From Paludibacteraceae bacterium (GTDB lineage: Bacteria > Bacteroidota > Bacteroidia > Bacteroidales > Paludibacteraceae): a stretch of DNA of 12,409 nucleotides. This document shows positions 1 to 6,975 of this stretch, piece by piece. Under the pieces are notes generated by a model. The model was not told where the DNA came from, ran no database searches, and saw nothing but the letters and a program-made list of their open reading frames with translations. Both the position numbers and the translations under genes were made by a program. The stretch covers positions 1-12,409 of the forward strand of contig JAGCQO010000261.1 of assembly GCA_017965125.1 (NCBI GenBank). Direction: 5' to 3'. The number at the start of each line of letters is the position of its first letter. Position 1 is the first letter of the stretch.

Positions 1-265
1 ATGCTACATATTTGTCGTTTTCTGATGCCTCTGGGTCATTAAGAATTGCGGCAACCTGAAGGTTGTGCTCGCGGCGCAGCATGAACTCCACATCGTGGAC
101 AGCCTGCTGTGCAAGCAGCGTGAGAGCCTCTTTTGAGACCTTCAGAATCTCATGTCCTTCAAACTCGCCTACTGATACGCCCTCCTTCGAGAGCAAACGG
201 TACTCAGTATCGTCCTTGCCCAACTGGAACATAGGAGCGTACTTGAATTCTGGTATATTAGCCAT
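1..265 (-). CDS. Class I fumarate hydratase (fumarase), N-terminal fragment
   Basis: Class I fumarases interconvert fumarate and malate with an oxygen-sensitive [4Fe-4S] cluster; in Bacteroidales this step belongs to the reductive branch that leads to succinate and propionate. Reading minus from the ATG at 265-263 gives 88 codons before the window ends. Recognition rests on the N-terminal pattern [19 protein letters not shown], then [35 protein letters not shown] and, at the edge, [12 protein letters not shown], which closely matches the start of E. coli FumA/FumB as I remember it. The cluster-binding cysteines and the catalytic region lie outside the window, so the integrity of the enzyme cannot be judged. 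The family is usually about 540 residues. No convincing promoter box was found in the leader (266-354). The upstream FKBP unit ends in its own terminator, so this gene is probably transcribed separately. Confidence 0.93.
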   Translation of the reverse strand, partial: MANIPEFKYAPMFQLGKDDTEYRLLSKEGVSVGEFEGHEILKVSKEALTLLAQQAVHDVEFMLRREHNLQVAAILNDPEASENDKYVA

Positions 266-354
266 ATTTTATGATTGGTTTATGTGTTTCTTACGAAGAA
301 GCGAAATTAAAGAAATTTTTCCGTAATTGTATTCCGCGCCGTTCAAAAAGTGCA

Positions 355-399
355 TAAAACAAAAACAGCAAAACTCCCGCTGTCGGGGAATCTTGCTGT
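355..399 (-). terminator. Intrinsic terminator of the FKBP operon
   Basis: On minus, about 28 bases past the stop of the last FKBP gene, ACAGCAA (399-393 read as its complement) pairs with TTGCTGT (371-365) as a 7-bp outer stem. Inside it a second short G/C-rich stem (CCCG/CGGG type) forms around a small loop. A T-rich tract (364-355 read on minus) follows at once. This is the form of a Rho-independent terminator reading right to left. It separates the FKBP cluster from the fumarase gene. On plus there is no clear T-run, so it looks one-directional. Confidence 0.72.
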
Positions 400-426
400 C
401 TATGCTGTCTTATCGACTTTCGTCTG

Positions 427-1290
427 TTACTGCTGTGGCTGCTGTGCCTTCACTTCAAGCAGCTCTACCTCGAAAACCAAAGTAGAATATGGCTTGATGA
501 CGCCCATGTCGTTTGAGCCGTAGCCGAGGTTGCTTGGGATGTAGATCTTCCACTTAGAACCTGCAGGCATGAGCTGCAAAGCCTCCTTCCATCCTGGAAT
601 CAAAGAAGCGAGCGGCATGTCGGCTGGCTTGCCTCCGTGCTTGTCGGTCGAGTCGAACTCAGTGCCGTCGGTCAAAGAACCCTTGTACAGAACCACAGCC
701 ACGTCGTTCAACGTTGGCTTAGCGCCGTTGCCGGCCTTGATGATTTCGTACTGCAGGCCAGACTCTGTAGTCACAACGCCCTCGCGCTTGCCGTTCTGAG
801 TCAGGAACGCCTCCTGCTGCTTCTTGTACTCGCCGTACTTGCTCAATGAGGCAGACTCAAGCTTCTTGCGGATGATTTCTTGTATCACCTGTCCAGACTG
901 CTCCTTTGTCATCTTCAGCGAGTCCTTTGCGATAGCCTTCTTCAAAGCGTAGTAAACCTTGTCCTTGTCGAGCTTGAGCGTAGAGTCGTTCATCAGTCCG
1001 TTCTCCGACTCCTGTCTCAACTCGTCGCCGATCTGAAGACCCAGGATGTAATATTTCAGGATGCTGTCGCCGCTGTTCACAGCCTCTTCGATACCCTTCA
1101 TCAAAGCGTCGTACTTAGCGCCCTCGTTTGCGCCCTCGAGATACTGCTCCGAGATGTGGCTACCGTAACCCACTCCGTATGCGTAAGAAAGTGAATCGTC
1201 CGCATTGTTCAACTCGTCATTGCCCTTGTTTGAGCAAGATGCCATCAGCACTGCAACTGCCGCACTGACAAATAATAAGCTCTTTTTCAT
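427..1290 (-). CDS. FKBP-type peptidyl-prolyl cis-trans isomerase, lipoprotein
   Basis: Predicted foldase of 287 residues that isomerises Xaa-Pro bonds in the cell envelope. Residues 1-19 form a lipoprotein signal: MKKS, a hydrophobic stretch, then the lipobox LMASC with Cys19 as the lipidated residue. Residues about 33-165 are the helical FKBP_N-type region, opening with SLSYAYGVGYG, and about 174-280 are the FKBP fold: SGLQYEIIKAGNG, VLYKGSLTDGTEFDST, LIPGWKEALQL, YIPSNLGYG, STLVFEVELLEV. Pocket residues Tyr202, Phe212, Asp213, Ile231 and Trp234 are kept, but where FKBPs usually have Phe (FKBP12 Phe46) there seems to be Met225. The tail ends QQPQQ. It is the third and last gene of the tandem, 25 bases after its neighbour, and a terminator follows. 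The leader has AACTAAT 8 bases before the ATG, as does the middle paralog. It faces the periplasm from the inner or outer membrane; the residues after Cys19 are not a clear surface-export signal. Confidence 0.93.
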   Translation of the reverse strand: MKKSLLFVSAAVAVLMASCSNKGNDELNNADDSLSYAYGVGYGSHISEQYLEGANEGAKYDALMKGIEEAVNSGDSILKYYILGLQIGDELRQESENGLMNDSTLKLDKDKVYYALKKAIAKDSLKMTKEQSGQVIQEIIRKKLESASLSKYGEYKKQQEAFLTQNGKREGVVTTESGLQYEIIKAGNGAKPTLNDVAVVLYKGSLTDGTEFDSTDKHGGKPADMPLASLIPGWKEALQLMPAGSKWKIYIPSNLGYGSNDMGVIKPYSTLVFEVELLEVKAQQPQQ

Positions 1291-1315
1291 TTTTAAATAT
1301 TAGTTGTTTTAGTCT

Positions 1316-2020
1316 TTATTTCACTTCAAGCAGCTCCACGTTGAAAATCAGTGTGGAGTTGGCTGGTATGTTGCCCATCGGTCTTTCGCCGTAGCCGAGG
1401 TCGCTTGGGATGTACAGTTCATACACAGAGCCCTCGTCCATGAGCTGCAAGCCTTCGGTCCAGCCTCTTATCACTCTGTCGAGCTTGAACTCGATTGGCT
1501 CGCGTCTTTTCCTTGAGCTGTCGAACACAGTTCCGTTTATGAGCTTGCCCTCGTAGTGTACCTTCACGGTGTTGTCGGCTGTAGGCTTCTTGCCGTTTCC
1601 GTCCTTTATCTTCTTGTACTGCAGACCAGACACTGTAGTCACAACGCCGGCAGCCTTCGAGTTGGTCGCCAAGAAGTTGGTGTTCTTAGCCTTCCATGCG
1701 TCGGCCTCCTTCTTCTCCTGCTCAGCGAAGTATGTCGAAGCTATCGAGTCGGCCTGGCGCTTGGTGAAGATTGTCGAGTCGCCGCTTATCGATTTTGCGA
1801 AGCCGTCTGCCACGAGCTTGGCGTTCTTCTTGTCGCCGAGGTGTCTGTCGAGCACCTGTCTTCTCACATCATAACCCACGCTTATTCCGACAGCATAGTT
1901 CACACTGTCCAATGTGCTTAAAAGAACCACGTCGTTCTTCTTCGCGTCAACGCCTTTTTTCTTCGCACTGACGCCAGCCGCCAAGGCAAGCACGAGCATA
2001 ATACAAGCTAATTTTCTCAT
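1316..2020 (-). CDS. FKBP-type peptidyl-prolyl cis-trans isomerase, secreted (periplasmic)
   Basis: Predicted periplasmic prolyl isomerase of 234 residues, the middle gene of three FKBP paralogs. Residues 1-19 look like a type I signal peptide: MRK, a hydrophobic core LACIMLVLALAAG, and a VSA site before a lysine-rich mature start. The only early cysteine, Cys6, is too near the N-terminus to be a lipobox. Residues about 38-120 carry the FKBP_N-type helical region, beginning SVNYAVGISVGYD, and about 128-233 the FKBP fold: SGLQYKKIKDGNGKKPT, VKVHYEGKLINGTVFDSS, RVIRGWTEGLQLM, YIPSDLGYGE, IPANSTLIFNVELLEV. Pocket residues Tyr156, Phe166, Asp167, Phe178, Ile184 and Trp187 are present, so activity is plausible. 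Its gene lies 18 bases after the cytoplasmic paralog and 25 before the lipoprotein paralog on the same strand, so co-transcription is likely. Confidence 0.93.
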   Translation of the reverse strand: MRKLACIMLVLALAAGVSAKKKGVDAKKNDVVLLSTLDSVNYAVGISVGYDVRRQVLDRHLGDKKNAKLVADGFAKSISGDSTIFTKRQADSIASTYFAEQEKKEADAWKAKNTNFLATNSKAAGVVTTVSGLQYKKIKDGNGKKPTADNTVKVHYEGKLINGTVFDSSRKRREPIEFKLDRVIRGWTEGLQLMDEGSVYELYIPSDLGYGERPMGNIPANSTLIFNVELLEVK

Positions 2021-2038
2021 GTTTCTTTGATTAGTTCG

Positions 2039-2629
2039 TTAAACAATATCGAGCAGCTCCACGTCGAAAATGAGCGTAGAGTATGGAGGAATCGAGTTGC
2101 CCGCTCCGTGCTCTCCGTATCCGAGTTTGTAAGGGATGTAGAGTCTCCACTTCGAGCCGACTTCCATCAGCTGCAAAGCCTCGACCCATCCTGCTATCAC
2201 CTGGTTGACGCCAAACACAGCTGGCTCGCCTCTTTTGTACGAGCTGTCGAACACAGTTCCGTCGATGAGCGTTCCCTCGTAGTGGCATCTCACCTTGTCG
2301 GTCGCCTTTGGCTTCGCGCCGTCGCCCGACTTCAAGACCTCGTACTGCAATCCCGAAGGCAGCACGATGACCTCGTCACGCTTGGCGTTGTTGTCGAGGA
2401 AAGTTCTCTCCTGCTGCGAGTTTTTCGCCTCGGCGTCGGACTGCAGCTTGGCGAAGAACGCGTTCAGTTCCTGCTGAGCCTCCTGGTTAGTCATTTCCTG
2501 GTCGTTATTTTCCATAGAGTCCTTCACACCCTTCAAAAATTTCTCCCACTCAAGTTTCTCGATACCAGCACCCAAAAGATTGTTGCCTATGTTCAGGCCG
2601 AGTGCATAGCTTACTTTTTCCAAATCCAT
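2039..2629 (-). CDS. FKBP-type peptidyl-prolyl cis-trans isomerase, cytoplasmic
   Basis: Predicted soluble prolyl isomerase of 196 residues, resembling FklB/FKBP22-type proteins. There is no signal peptide: it starts directly with the FKBP_N-type dimerisation region (MDLEKVSYALGLNIGNNL), followed by a charged helical linker to about residue 85. The FKBP domain at about 92-195 has SGLQYEVLKSGDG, CHYEGTLIDGTVFDSS, PAVFGVNQVIAGWVEALQL, YIPYKLGYGEHGAG, IPPYSTLIFDVELLDIV. All usual pocket positions look intact (Tyr117, Phe127, Asp128, Phe139, Ile145, Trp148), making it the most canonical of the three. It is the promoter-proximal gene of the tandem and diverges from purH across 185 bases. I found no good promoter box for it on minus in that gap. 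The ATG at 2629-2627 is the natural start, because translation begins right at the conserved N-terminal domain. Confidence 0.94.
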   Translation of the reverse strand: MDLEKVSYALGLNIGNNLLGAGIEKLEWEKFLKGVKDSMENNDQEMTNQEAQQELNAFFAKLQSDAEAKNSQQERTFLDNNAKRDEVIVLPSGLQYEVLKSGDGAKPKATDKVRCHYEGTLIDGTVFDSSYKRGEPAVFGVNQVIAGWVEALQLMEVGSKWRLYIPYKLGYGEHGAGNSIPPYSTLIFDVELLDIV

Positions 2630-2769
2630 AATTTATCTCTTTTTTATTAATGTCGTTAATGCATACAAAATGGTGCGAATATACTATTTTCGTACATTGT
2701 TTTTGATATGGCTGACTTATTTTTTCAAAAATCTATATTTTATGTGTATTATGTATATTCCAATACGCA

Positions 2770-2786
2770 TATTTTTGATAACTTTG
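2770..2786 (+). promoter_or_regulatory. Candidate purH promoter, overlapping -7 boxes
   Basis: Two perfect matches to the Bacteroidetes -7 consensus TAnnTTTG lie side by side upstream of purH: TATTTTTG at 2770-2777 and TAACTTTG at 2779-2786. Neither has a clean TTTG -33 box at the expected spacing, although the sequence upstream is very AT-rich. Initiation from the second box would give a leader of roughly 20 bases, too short for a purine riboswitch. Confidence 0.5.
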
Positions 2787-2814
2787 TGACCTAAAAATAT
2801 TTTTTAAAGCATAA

Positions 2815-4407
2815 ATGGCTGATAGCAAAAAAATTAAATCCGCCCTGGTTTCCGTATTTCACAAGGACAACGGACTTGACAGCATCGTGAAAAAGCTGCA
2901 TGAGGACGGTGTGACACTCATCTCAACTGGTGGCACTCAGAGTTTCATCGAGTCTCTTGGCATCCCTTGCCAAGCTGTAGAATCACTTACAACATATCCT
3001 TCTATCTTGGGCGGAAGAGTGAAGACTCTGCACCCTAAGGTGTTCGGAGGAATCCTCGGCAGAAGAGACGAGCAAGGCGACCAGGAGCAAATGAAGCAGT
3101 ACGAAATCCCTGAAATCGACCTCGTCATCGTGGACCTCTATCCATTCGAGCAGACTGTCGCTTCAGGCGCTGCAGAACAAGACATCATCGAGAAAATCGA
3201 CATAGGCGGAATCTCGCTCATCAGAGCCGCTGCGAAGAACTACAAGGACGTGGTTATCGTGGCTTCACAGGCTCAGTACAAGCCACTCCTCGACATCCTC
3301 GAGAAGAACGGCGCACAGACTACACTTGAGGAAAGAAAGTTCTTCGCCAAGGAGGCTTTCGCAGTGTCATCAAACTATGACTCTCACATCTTCAACTGGT
3401 TCGACAACGGCGAGGAGTCTGCTCTCCGCATCAGCCTGAACTCTCCAGTTCACCTCCGCTACGGCGAGAACCCTCATCAGAAGGCAGTGTTCTACAAGTT
3501 CGCTAACACCGAGTTGGAGCACACTTTGGCAAATTCGCCTTGCCTGCAGGGAAAGGAGATTTCATACAACAACATGCTCGACGCAGACGCCGCTTGGAAG
3601 GCTGCGAGCGACGCATACAACTCAGTTGAGAACGTGCCTAACAAGGTTGCGGTTTCAGTGGTTAAGCACTTGAACCCATGCGGACTGGCAGTGGCAAGCT
3701 CTCCAATGCGTGCCTTGGAGCTGGCGTGGGCTGGCGACCCTGTGAGCGCATACGGAGGCATCGTTTGCTTCACAAGCGAGGTTGACGCAGAAATCGCCAA
3801 CTGGTTCACAGGCAAATTCATCGAGATTATCATCGCCCCTTCATACACAGACGAGGCAAAGGAAATCCTTGCCAAGAAGAAGAATCTTCGCGTTCTGGTC
3901 ACACCAATCAAGCCTGCAATCACAGGCGAGAAGCTGTATCGTTCGGTGAACGGCGGCCTCTTGGTGCAAGACGAGGACGAAGGCATGGACACAGAATACA
4001 AACCAGTGACAAGCAAGACCTTCAGCGAGAAGCAGCTTGACCTGGCGAAGTTCGGAACACAAGCATGCAAATACCTGAAGAGCAACTCTATGTCGCTCGT
4101 TTCGTTGGCAGAAGACGGTTCATACTGGTTGACTGGCGCAGGAATGGGACAGCCAAACCGTATCGACAGTTTGCAGAGACTGACTATCCCACGCTTCAAC
4201 CTCAAGCAGGGTTGCAAGATCGAAGAGTCAGTGCTGATTTCTGACGCGTTCTTCCCATTCAAGGACAGCGTTGAGGCATGCAACGAGTTCGGAATCAAGT
4301 ACATTGTTCAGCCGGGTGGCAGCATCCGCGACGAGGAGGTTATCAACTCGTGCGATGAATTCGGCATAGCAATGGTATTCACAGGCAGAAGACATTTCAA
4401 ACATTAA
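2815..4407 (+). CDS. purH: Bifunctional AICAR formyltransferase / IMP cyclohydrolase
   Basis: Catalyses the last two steps of de novo purine synthesis in the cytoplasm: formylation of AICAR with 10-formyl-THF, then ring closure to IMP. The 530-residue length equals E. coli PurH. The MGS-like cyclohydrolase domain spans about 1-200 (ISTGGTQ at 36-42, GGRVKTLHPK at 66-75, RAAAKNYKDV at 137-146). The transformylase domain follows (RYGENPHQ at 215-222, KHLNPCG at 284-290, SDAFFPF at 476-482, QPGGSIRDEE at 499-508), ending in the typical RRHFKH. Lys284-His285 correspond to the known catalytic Lys-His pair, and KSNS at 422-425 is also kept. All signature residues are present. It diverges from the FKBP operon, and mreB starts 30 bases after its stop. 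Its folate cofactor links it loosely to the 5-formyl-THF cyclo-ligase at 10291-10818. Confidence 0.98.
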   Translation: MADSKKIKSALVSVFHKDNGLDSIVKKLHEDGVTLISTGGTQSFIESLGIPCQAVESLTTYPSILGGRVKTLHPKVFGGILGRRDEQGDQEQMKQYEIPEIDLVIVDLYPFEQTVASGAAEQDIIEKIDIGGISLIRAAAKNYKDVVIVASQAQYKPLLDILEKNGAQTTLEERKFFAKEAFAVSSNYDSHIFNWFDNGEESALRISLNSPVHLRYGENPHQKAVFYKFANTELEHTLANSPCLQGKEISYNNMLDADAAWKAASDAYNSVENVPNKVAVSVVKHLNPCGLAVASSPMRALELAWAGDPVSAYGGIVCFTSEVDAEIANWFTGKFIEIIIAPSYTDEAKEILAKKKNLRVLVTPIKPAITGEKLYRSVNGGLLVQDEDEGMDTEYKPVTSKTFSEKQLDLAKFGTQACKYLKSNSMSLVSLAEDGSYWLTGAGMGQPNRIDSLQRLTIPRFNLKQGCKIEESVLISDAFFPFKDSVEACNEFGIKYIVQPGGSIRDEEVINSCDEFGIAMVFTGRRHFKH

Positions 4408-4409
4408 TT

Positions 4410-4417
4410 TATATTTG
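4410..4417 (+). promoter_or_regulatory. Candidate mreB promoter -7 box
   Basis: TATATTTG matches the Bacteroidetes -7 consensus TAnnTTTG exactly and lies just after the purH stop, about 20 bases before the mreB ATG. There is no recognisable -33 TTTG at the usual distance, so this may be a weak promoter adding to read-through from purH, or a chance match in AT-rich sequence. Confidence 0.4.
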
Positions 4418-4437
4418 ATAACCTTTAAATAAACCAT

Positions 4438-5457
4438 ATGGGTCTATTCTCATTCACACAGGAAATTGCCATTGACCTTGGTACAGCGAATACCATAATC
4501 ATGTGCAATGATAAGATTGTAGTTGACGAGCCTTCAGTCGTAGCGCTGGACCGCCGTACCGACAAGCTTATCGCGATCGGTGAGCAGGCTAGGCAGATGC
4601 ACGGACGTACACACGAGAACATCCGTACCGTCCGTCCATTGAGAGATGGTGTCATAGCAGACTTCTACGCTGCAGAGCAGATGATTAGAGGAATGATAGC
4701 TATGATAAACAACAAGCCTCGTTTCTTTGCTCCCTCTCTTAAGATGGTGGTATGTATCCCGTCAGGATCTACCGAAGTGGAAATCCGTGCCGTACGTGAC
4801 TCTTCAGAGCACGCTGGCGGTCGTGACGTTTACATGATCTACGAGCCAATGGCAGCAGCCATCGGTATCGGAATCGACGTCGAGGCTCCAGAAGGAAACA
4901 TGATCGTTGACATCGGTGGCGGTACAACCGAAATCGCAGTCATTTCATTGGGCGGCATCGTTTCCAACAAGTCTATCCGTATAGCAGGAGACGACCTCAC
5001 AGAGGACATTATCGACTACATGGGACGCCAGCACAACATCCGTATCGGAGAGCGTACTGCCGAGCTCATCAAGATAAACGTCGGAGCCGCATTGACCGAG
5101 CTCGACAACCCACCAGAGGACTACTTGGTGCACGGACCTAACAGAATGACAGCGCTTCCTCTTGACGTGCCTGTTTCTTACCAGGAGATAGCACACTGTC
5201 TCGAGAAGTCTATCTCGAAGATCGAGGCTGCCGTTCTCAGCGCACTTGAGGCGACTCCGCCAGAGTTGTATGCCGACATCGTGAAGAAAGGTATTTATCT
5301 GGCAGGAGGTGGAGCATTGCTCCGCGGTCTGGACAAGAGACTTTCCGACAAGATCAACATACCATTCCACATAGCAGAGGATCCATTGAGAGCCGTAGCG
5401 AGAGGAACTGGTATCGCTCTTAAGAATGTTGACAAGTTCAACTTCCTTATGAGATAA
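4438..5457 (+). CDS. mreB: Rod shape-determining protein MreB (bacterial actin)
   Basis: Actin-like ATPase that forms membrane-bound filaments and positions the side-wall synthesis complex (elongasome). The 339 residues are the usual MreB length. Seen in order: phosphate-1 loop DLGTANT (13-19), RPLRDGVIADF (66-76), YEPMAAAIG (135-143) with the Glu expected to support ATP hydrolysis, phosphate-2 loop DIGGGTTE (158-165), and adenosine motif LAGGGALLRGL (288-298). The N-terminal MGLFSFTQEI starts right before the core, as is usual for MreB. There is no Shine-Dalgarno; the leader is A/T-rich. The gene ends in tandem in-frame stops (TAATAA at 5455-5460), followed by a strong hairpin before mreC. 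It uses mainly ATC for isoleucine, like purH, and more of it than the downstream membrane genes. It is the first gene of the mreBCD-mrdA-rodA group. Confidence 0.98.
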   Translation: MGLFSFTQEIAIDLGTANTIIMCNDKIVVDEPSVVALDRRTDKLIAIGEQARQMHGRTHENIRTVRPLRDGVIADFYAAEQMIRGMIAMINNKPRFFAPSLKMVVCIPSGSTEVEIRAVRDSSEHAGGRDVYMIYEPMAAAIGIGIDVEAPEGNMIVDIGGGTTEIAVISLGGIVSNKSIRIAGDDLTEDIIDYMGRQHNIRIGERTAELIKINVGAALTELDNPPEDYLVHGPNRMTALPLDVPVSYQEIAHCLEKSISKIEAAVLSALEATPPELYADIVKKGIYLAGGGALLRGLDKRLSDKINIPFHIAEDPLRAVARGTGIALKNVDKFNFLMR

Positions 5458-5474
5458 TAAAGCAATATTAAACA

Positions 5475-5508
5475 GGTAGAGGCGTGATTTTCTTTTCGCG
5501 TCTCTATC
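5475..5508 (+). terminator. Hairpin between mreB and mreC (attenuator or partial terminator)
   Basis: A 12-bp stem (5475-5486 with 5497-5508) around a T-rich 10-base loop, ATTTTCTTTT. The core TAGAGGCGTG pairs fully with CGCGTCTCTA if two G-U pairs are allowed, and a G-U and a G-C extend it outward. The bases after it (TTGTTATATTC) are T-rich but not a pure T-run, so full termination is doubtful. It could lower mreC-rodA expression relative to mreB or shield the mreB 3' end. An alternative TTG start for mreC (5509) would sit right at its foot, one reason to prefer the GTG at 5545. Confidence 0.6.
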
Positions 5509-5544
5509 TTGTTATATTCAAAGTCAACTAACTACCTAAGAAAA

Positions 5545-6429
5545 GTGAACAACCTCATAAAGTTTTTCGTAAAGTACGGTATCTATTTCTTTTTCCTTGC
5601 GCTGGAGATTTACGCCACAGTCCTCATCGTGAACGGCAATTACTTCCAGCGTTCAGTCTTTTACCGCAACTGCAACGAGATAACCGGCAAAATCTACAAC
5701 ATCGAAGAGGCTGTCACTTACTACCTGAACCTTAAAGAGGTCAACCAAGACCTTTCAAGAGAAAACGTTGAACTCAGAAACAAGGTTTTCGTGCTTGAGA
5801 ACAAGCTGCAAAGCATGAAGCAGAGCGGAGACACGATAGCGCACTCCCCTCTCGACCCAAAACTCGAATACACATGCCTGCAGGCGAAGGTCATAAACAA
5901 CAGCACCTCGCAGCTGCAGAACTTCATAACCCTCAACCGAGGAACAGAAAACGGCGTGAAGCCTGAGATGAGCGTCATCTCGCCATGCGGGATCGTCGGC
6001 ATCGTCACAGCCAGCTCAAAGCACTTCTCTGTCGTGATGCCTGTGCTTAACCCTAAGTCGCAGATCTCGTGCAAGGTGAAGAGCAGGGCGAACAAGGACA
6101 CCGTCGCTACAATCAAGGACATCGGCTCGCTCGTATGGCACGGAGGCGACCCAAGATTCGCCAAGATGAAGCAAGTGCCAAGACACGTGAAAATAAAGAA
6201 AGGCGACAGCATCGTGACTTCCGGATACTCAGACTTCTTCCCAGAAGGCATAATGGTCGGCACCGTGTATGACTTCAAGACCGGAGAAGACGACAACTAC
6301 TACGACATAGACGTTGAACTGTCCGTGAACTTCAACAATCTGGCTTACGTCCAAGTGCTCGACTACAAGCACAAGAAAGAGCAAGCCGACCTTGAGGCGT
6401 ACGCGAGAAGAGACTCCACTAAGAAATAA
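5545..6429 (+). CDS. mreC: Rod shape-determining protein MreC
   Basis: Bitopic inner-membrane protein whose periplasmic part binds PBP2 and activates RodA-PBP2 wall synthesis. From the GTG at 5545 it has 294 residues: a short cytoplasmic start, one membrane helix at about 11-30, a coiled coil at about 63-93 (NQDLSRENVELRNKVFVLEN), and the two-lobed beta domain with NRGTENGVKPEMSVIS (131-146), CGIVGIV (148-154) and DSIVTSGYSDFFPEGIMVG (221-239). The C-terminus is charged. I chose the GTG because it is preceded by A-rich sequence favoured in Bacteroidetes and gives a short lead into the helix. The frame stays open upstream to a TTG at 5509 (306 residues), but that codon follows a pyrimidine-rich stretch at the base of a hairpin; it cannot be excluded. 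There is no ATG near the start. mreD follows after 18 bases. Confidence 0.94.
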   Translation: MNNLIKFFVKYGIYFFFLALEIYATVLIVNGNYFQRSVFYRNCNEITGKIYNIEEAVTYYLNLKEVNQDLSRENVELRNKVFVLENKLQSMKQSGDTIAHSPLDPKLEYTCLQAKVINNSTSQLQNFITLNRGTENGVKPEMSVISPCGIVGIVTASSKHFSVVMPVLNPKSQISCKVKSRANKDTVATIKDIGSLVWHGGDPRFAKMKQVPRHVKIKKGDSIVTSGYSDFFPEGIMVGTVYDFKTGEDDNYYDIDVELSVNFNNLAYVQVLDYKHKKEQADLEAYARRDSTKK

Positions 6430-6447
6430 AGCAAAGACCGAGAATTC

Positions 6448-6969
6448 ATGAACGACCTGATAAAATACATATTAACCTCTCTGTTGGTATTGGTGGCACA
6501 GATACTGATACTCAACAACGTGAACATCTACGGATACGGAACTCCGCTCCTTTACATCTGGCTGGTGATAATACTGCCGAAGGAGATTTCTCCGTACCTG
6601 ACTCTGCTCGTCAGCTTCCTGATCGGCGGATTCATCGACGTGTTCTGCAACACACCCGGCCTTCACGCTTTCGCGACGACAGCCGCAGGACTCGTCTCAA
6701 TAAAGACACTGCCGCTTTTCATAACAAACAGCGACAACATGCACAACACATTCATCCCTTCCATCAAATCGATGGGAGCCAACAAGTTCTTCAATTATAC
6801 GCTTATAATTGTCATACTTCATCATATATTGCTGTTCTTCATGGAAGCATTCTCGTTCGAGGCTTTCGGAACATTAGTGCTGAGAATGGTCTCAAGTATG
6901 ATATTCACTATGGTACTTATCTACGCCATTGAACACTACAAGTTCAAGGCGACCAAAGAAAACAAGTAA
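6448..6969 (+). CDS. mreD: Rod shape-determining protein MreD
   Basis: Small polytopic membrane protein of the elongasome that partners MreC and tunes its action on RodA-PBP2. It has 173 residues, normal for MreD, with about five hydrophobic segments (roughly 8-25, 32-45, 50-66, 112-132 and 140-162) and a lysine-rich cytoplasmic tail. The family-like signature GGFIDVFCNTPGLHAFA (60-76), with Asp64 in the membrane and the Gly-Leu-His turn, is the main evidence besides gene order. The start is an ATG 18 bases after mreC. The next gene begins only 6 bases after its stop, so translational coupling with mrdA is likely. MreD varies greatly in sequence, so position between mreC and the PBP2 gene carries much of the weight. 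Isoleucine is often coded by ATA here. Confidence 0.92.
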   Translation: MNDLIKYILTSLLVLVAQILILNNVNIYGYGTPLLYIWLVIILPKEISPYLTLLVSFLIGGFIDVFCNTPGLHAFATTAAGLVSIKTLPLFITNSDNMHNTFIPSIKSMGANKFFNYTLIIVILHHILLFFMEAFSFEAFGTLVLRMVSSMIFTMVLIYAIEHYKFKATKENK

Positions 6970-6975
6970 AGAAGC

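Noticed and set aside
63..326. 87-codon open frame on plus near the left edge
   Set aside because: It is antisense to the fumarase N-terminus, whose match to class I fumarases is strong, and has no protein-like pattern of its own.
290..350. Promoter for the fumarase gene (TAATTTCG, ACTTTTTG)
   Set aside because: Each has at least one mismatch to the -7 consensus, and no TTTG lies at the right spacing.
2027..2650. 207-codon open frame on plus over the cytoplasmic FKBP gene
   Set aside because: It is a mirror of the FKBP coding strand; similar plus-strand frames occur over the other two FKBP genes.
2666..2673. CAAAATGG as a minus-strand -7 box for the FKBP operon
   Set aside because: Read on minus it is CCATTTTG, lacking the TA of TAnnTTTG, and no -33 box is in place. 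The FKBP operon promoter remains unassigned.
2787..2814. Purine riboswitch ahead of purH
   Set aside because: The leader after the promoter boxes is only about 20-28 bases and AT-rich, too short for an aptamer.
3492..4304. 270-codon open frame on minus inside purH
   Set aside because: It lies fully antisense to a gene with intact PurH motifs, has no family pattern, and is explained by the codon bias of purH.
5509..5544. TTG start for mreC at 5509
   Set aside because: It sits at the foot of a 12-bp hairpin behind pyrimidine-rich sequence; the GTG at 5545 has an A-rich leader and a better N-terminal length. Kept as an alternative in the mreC entry.
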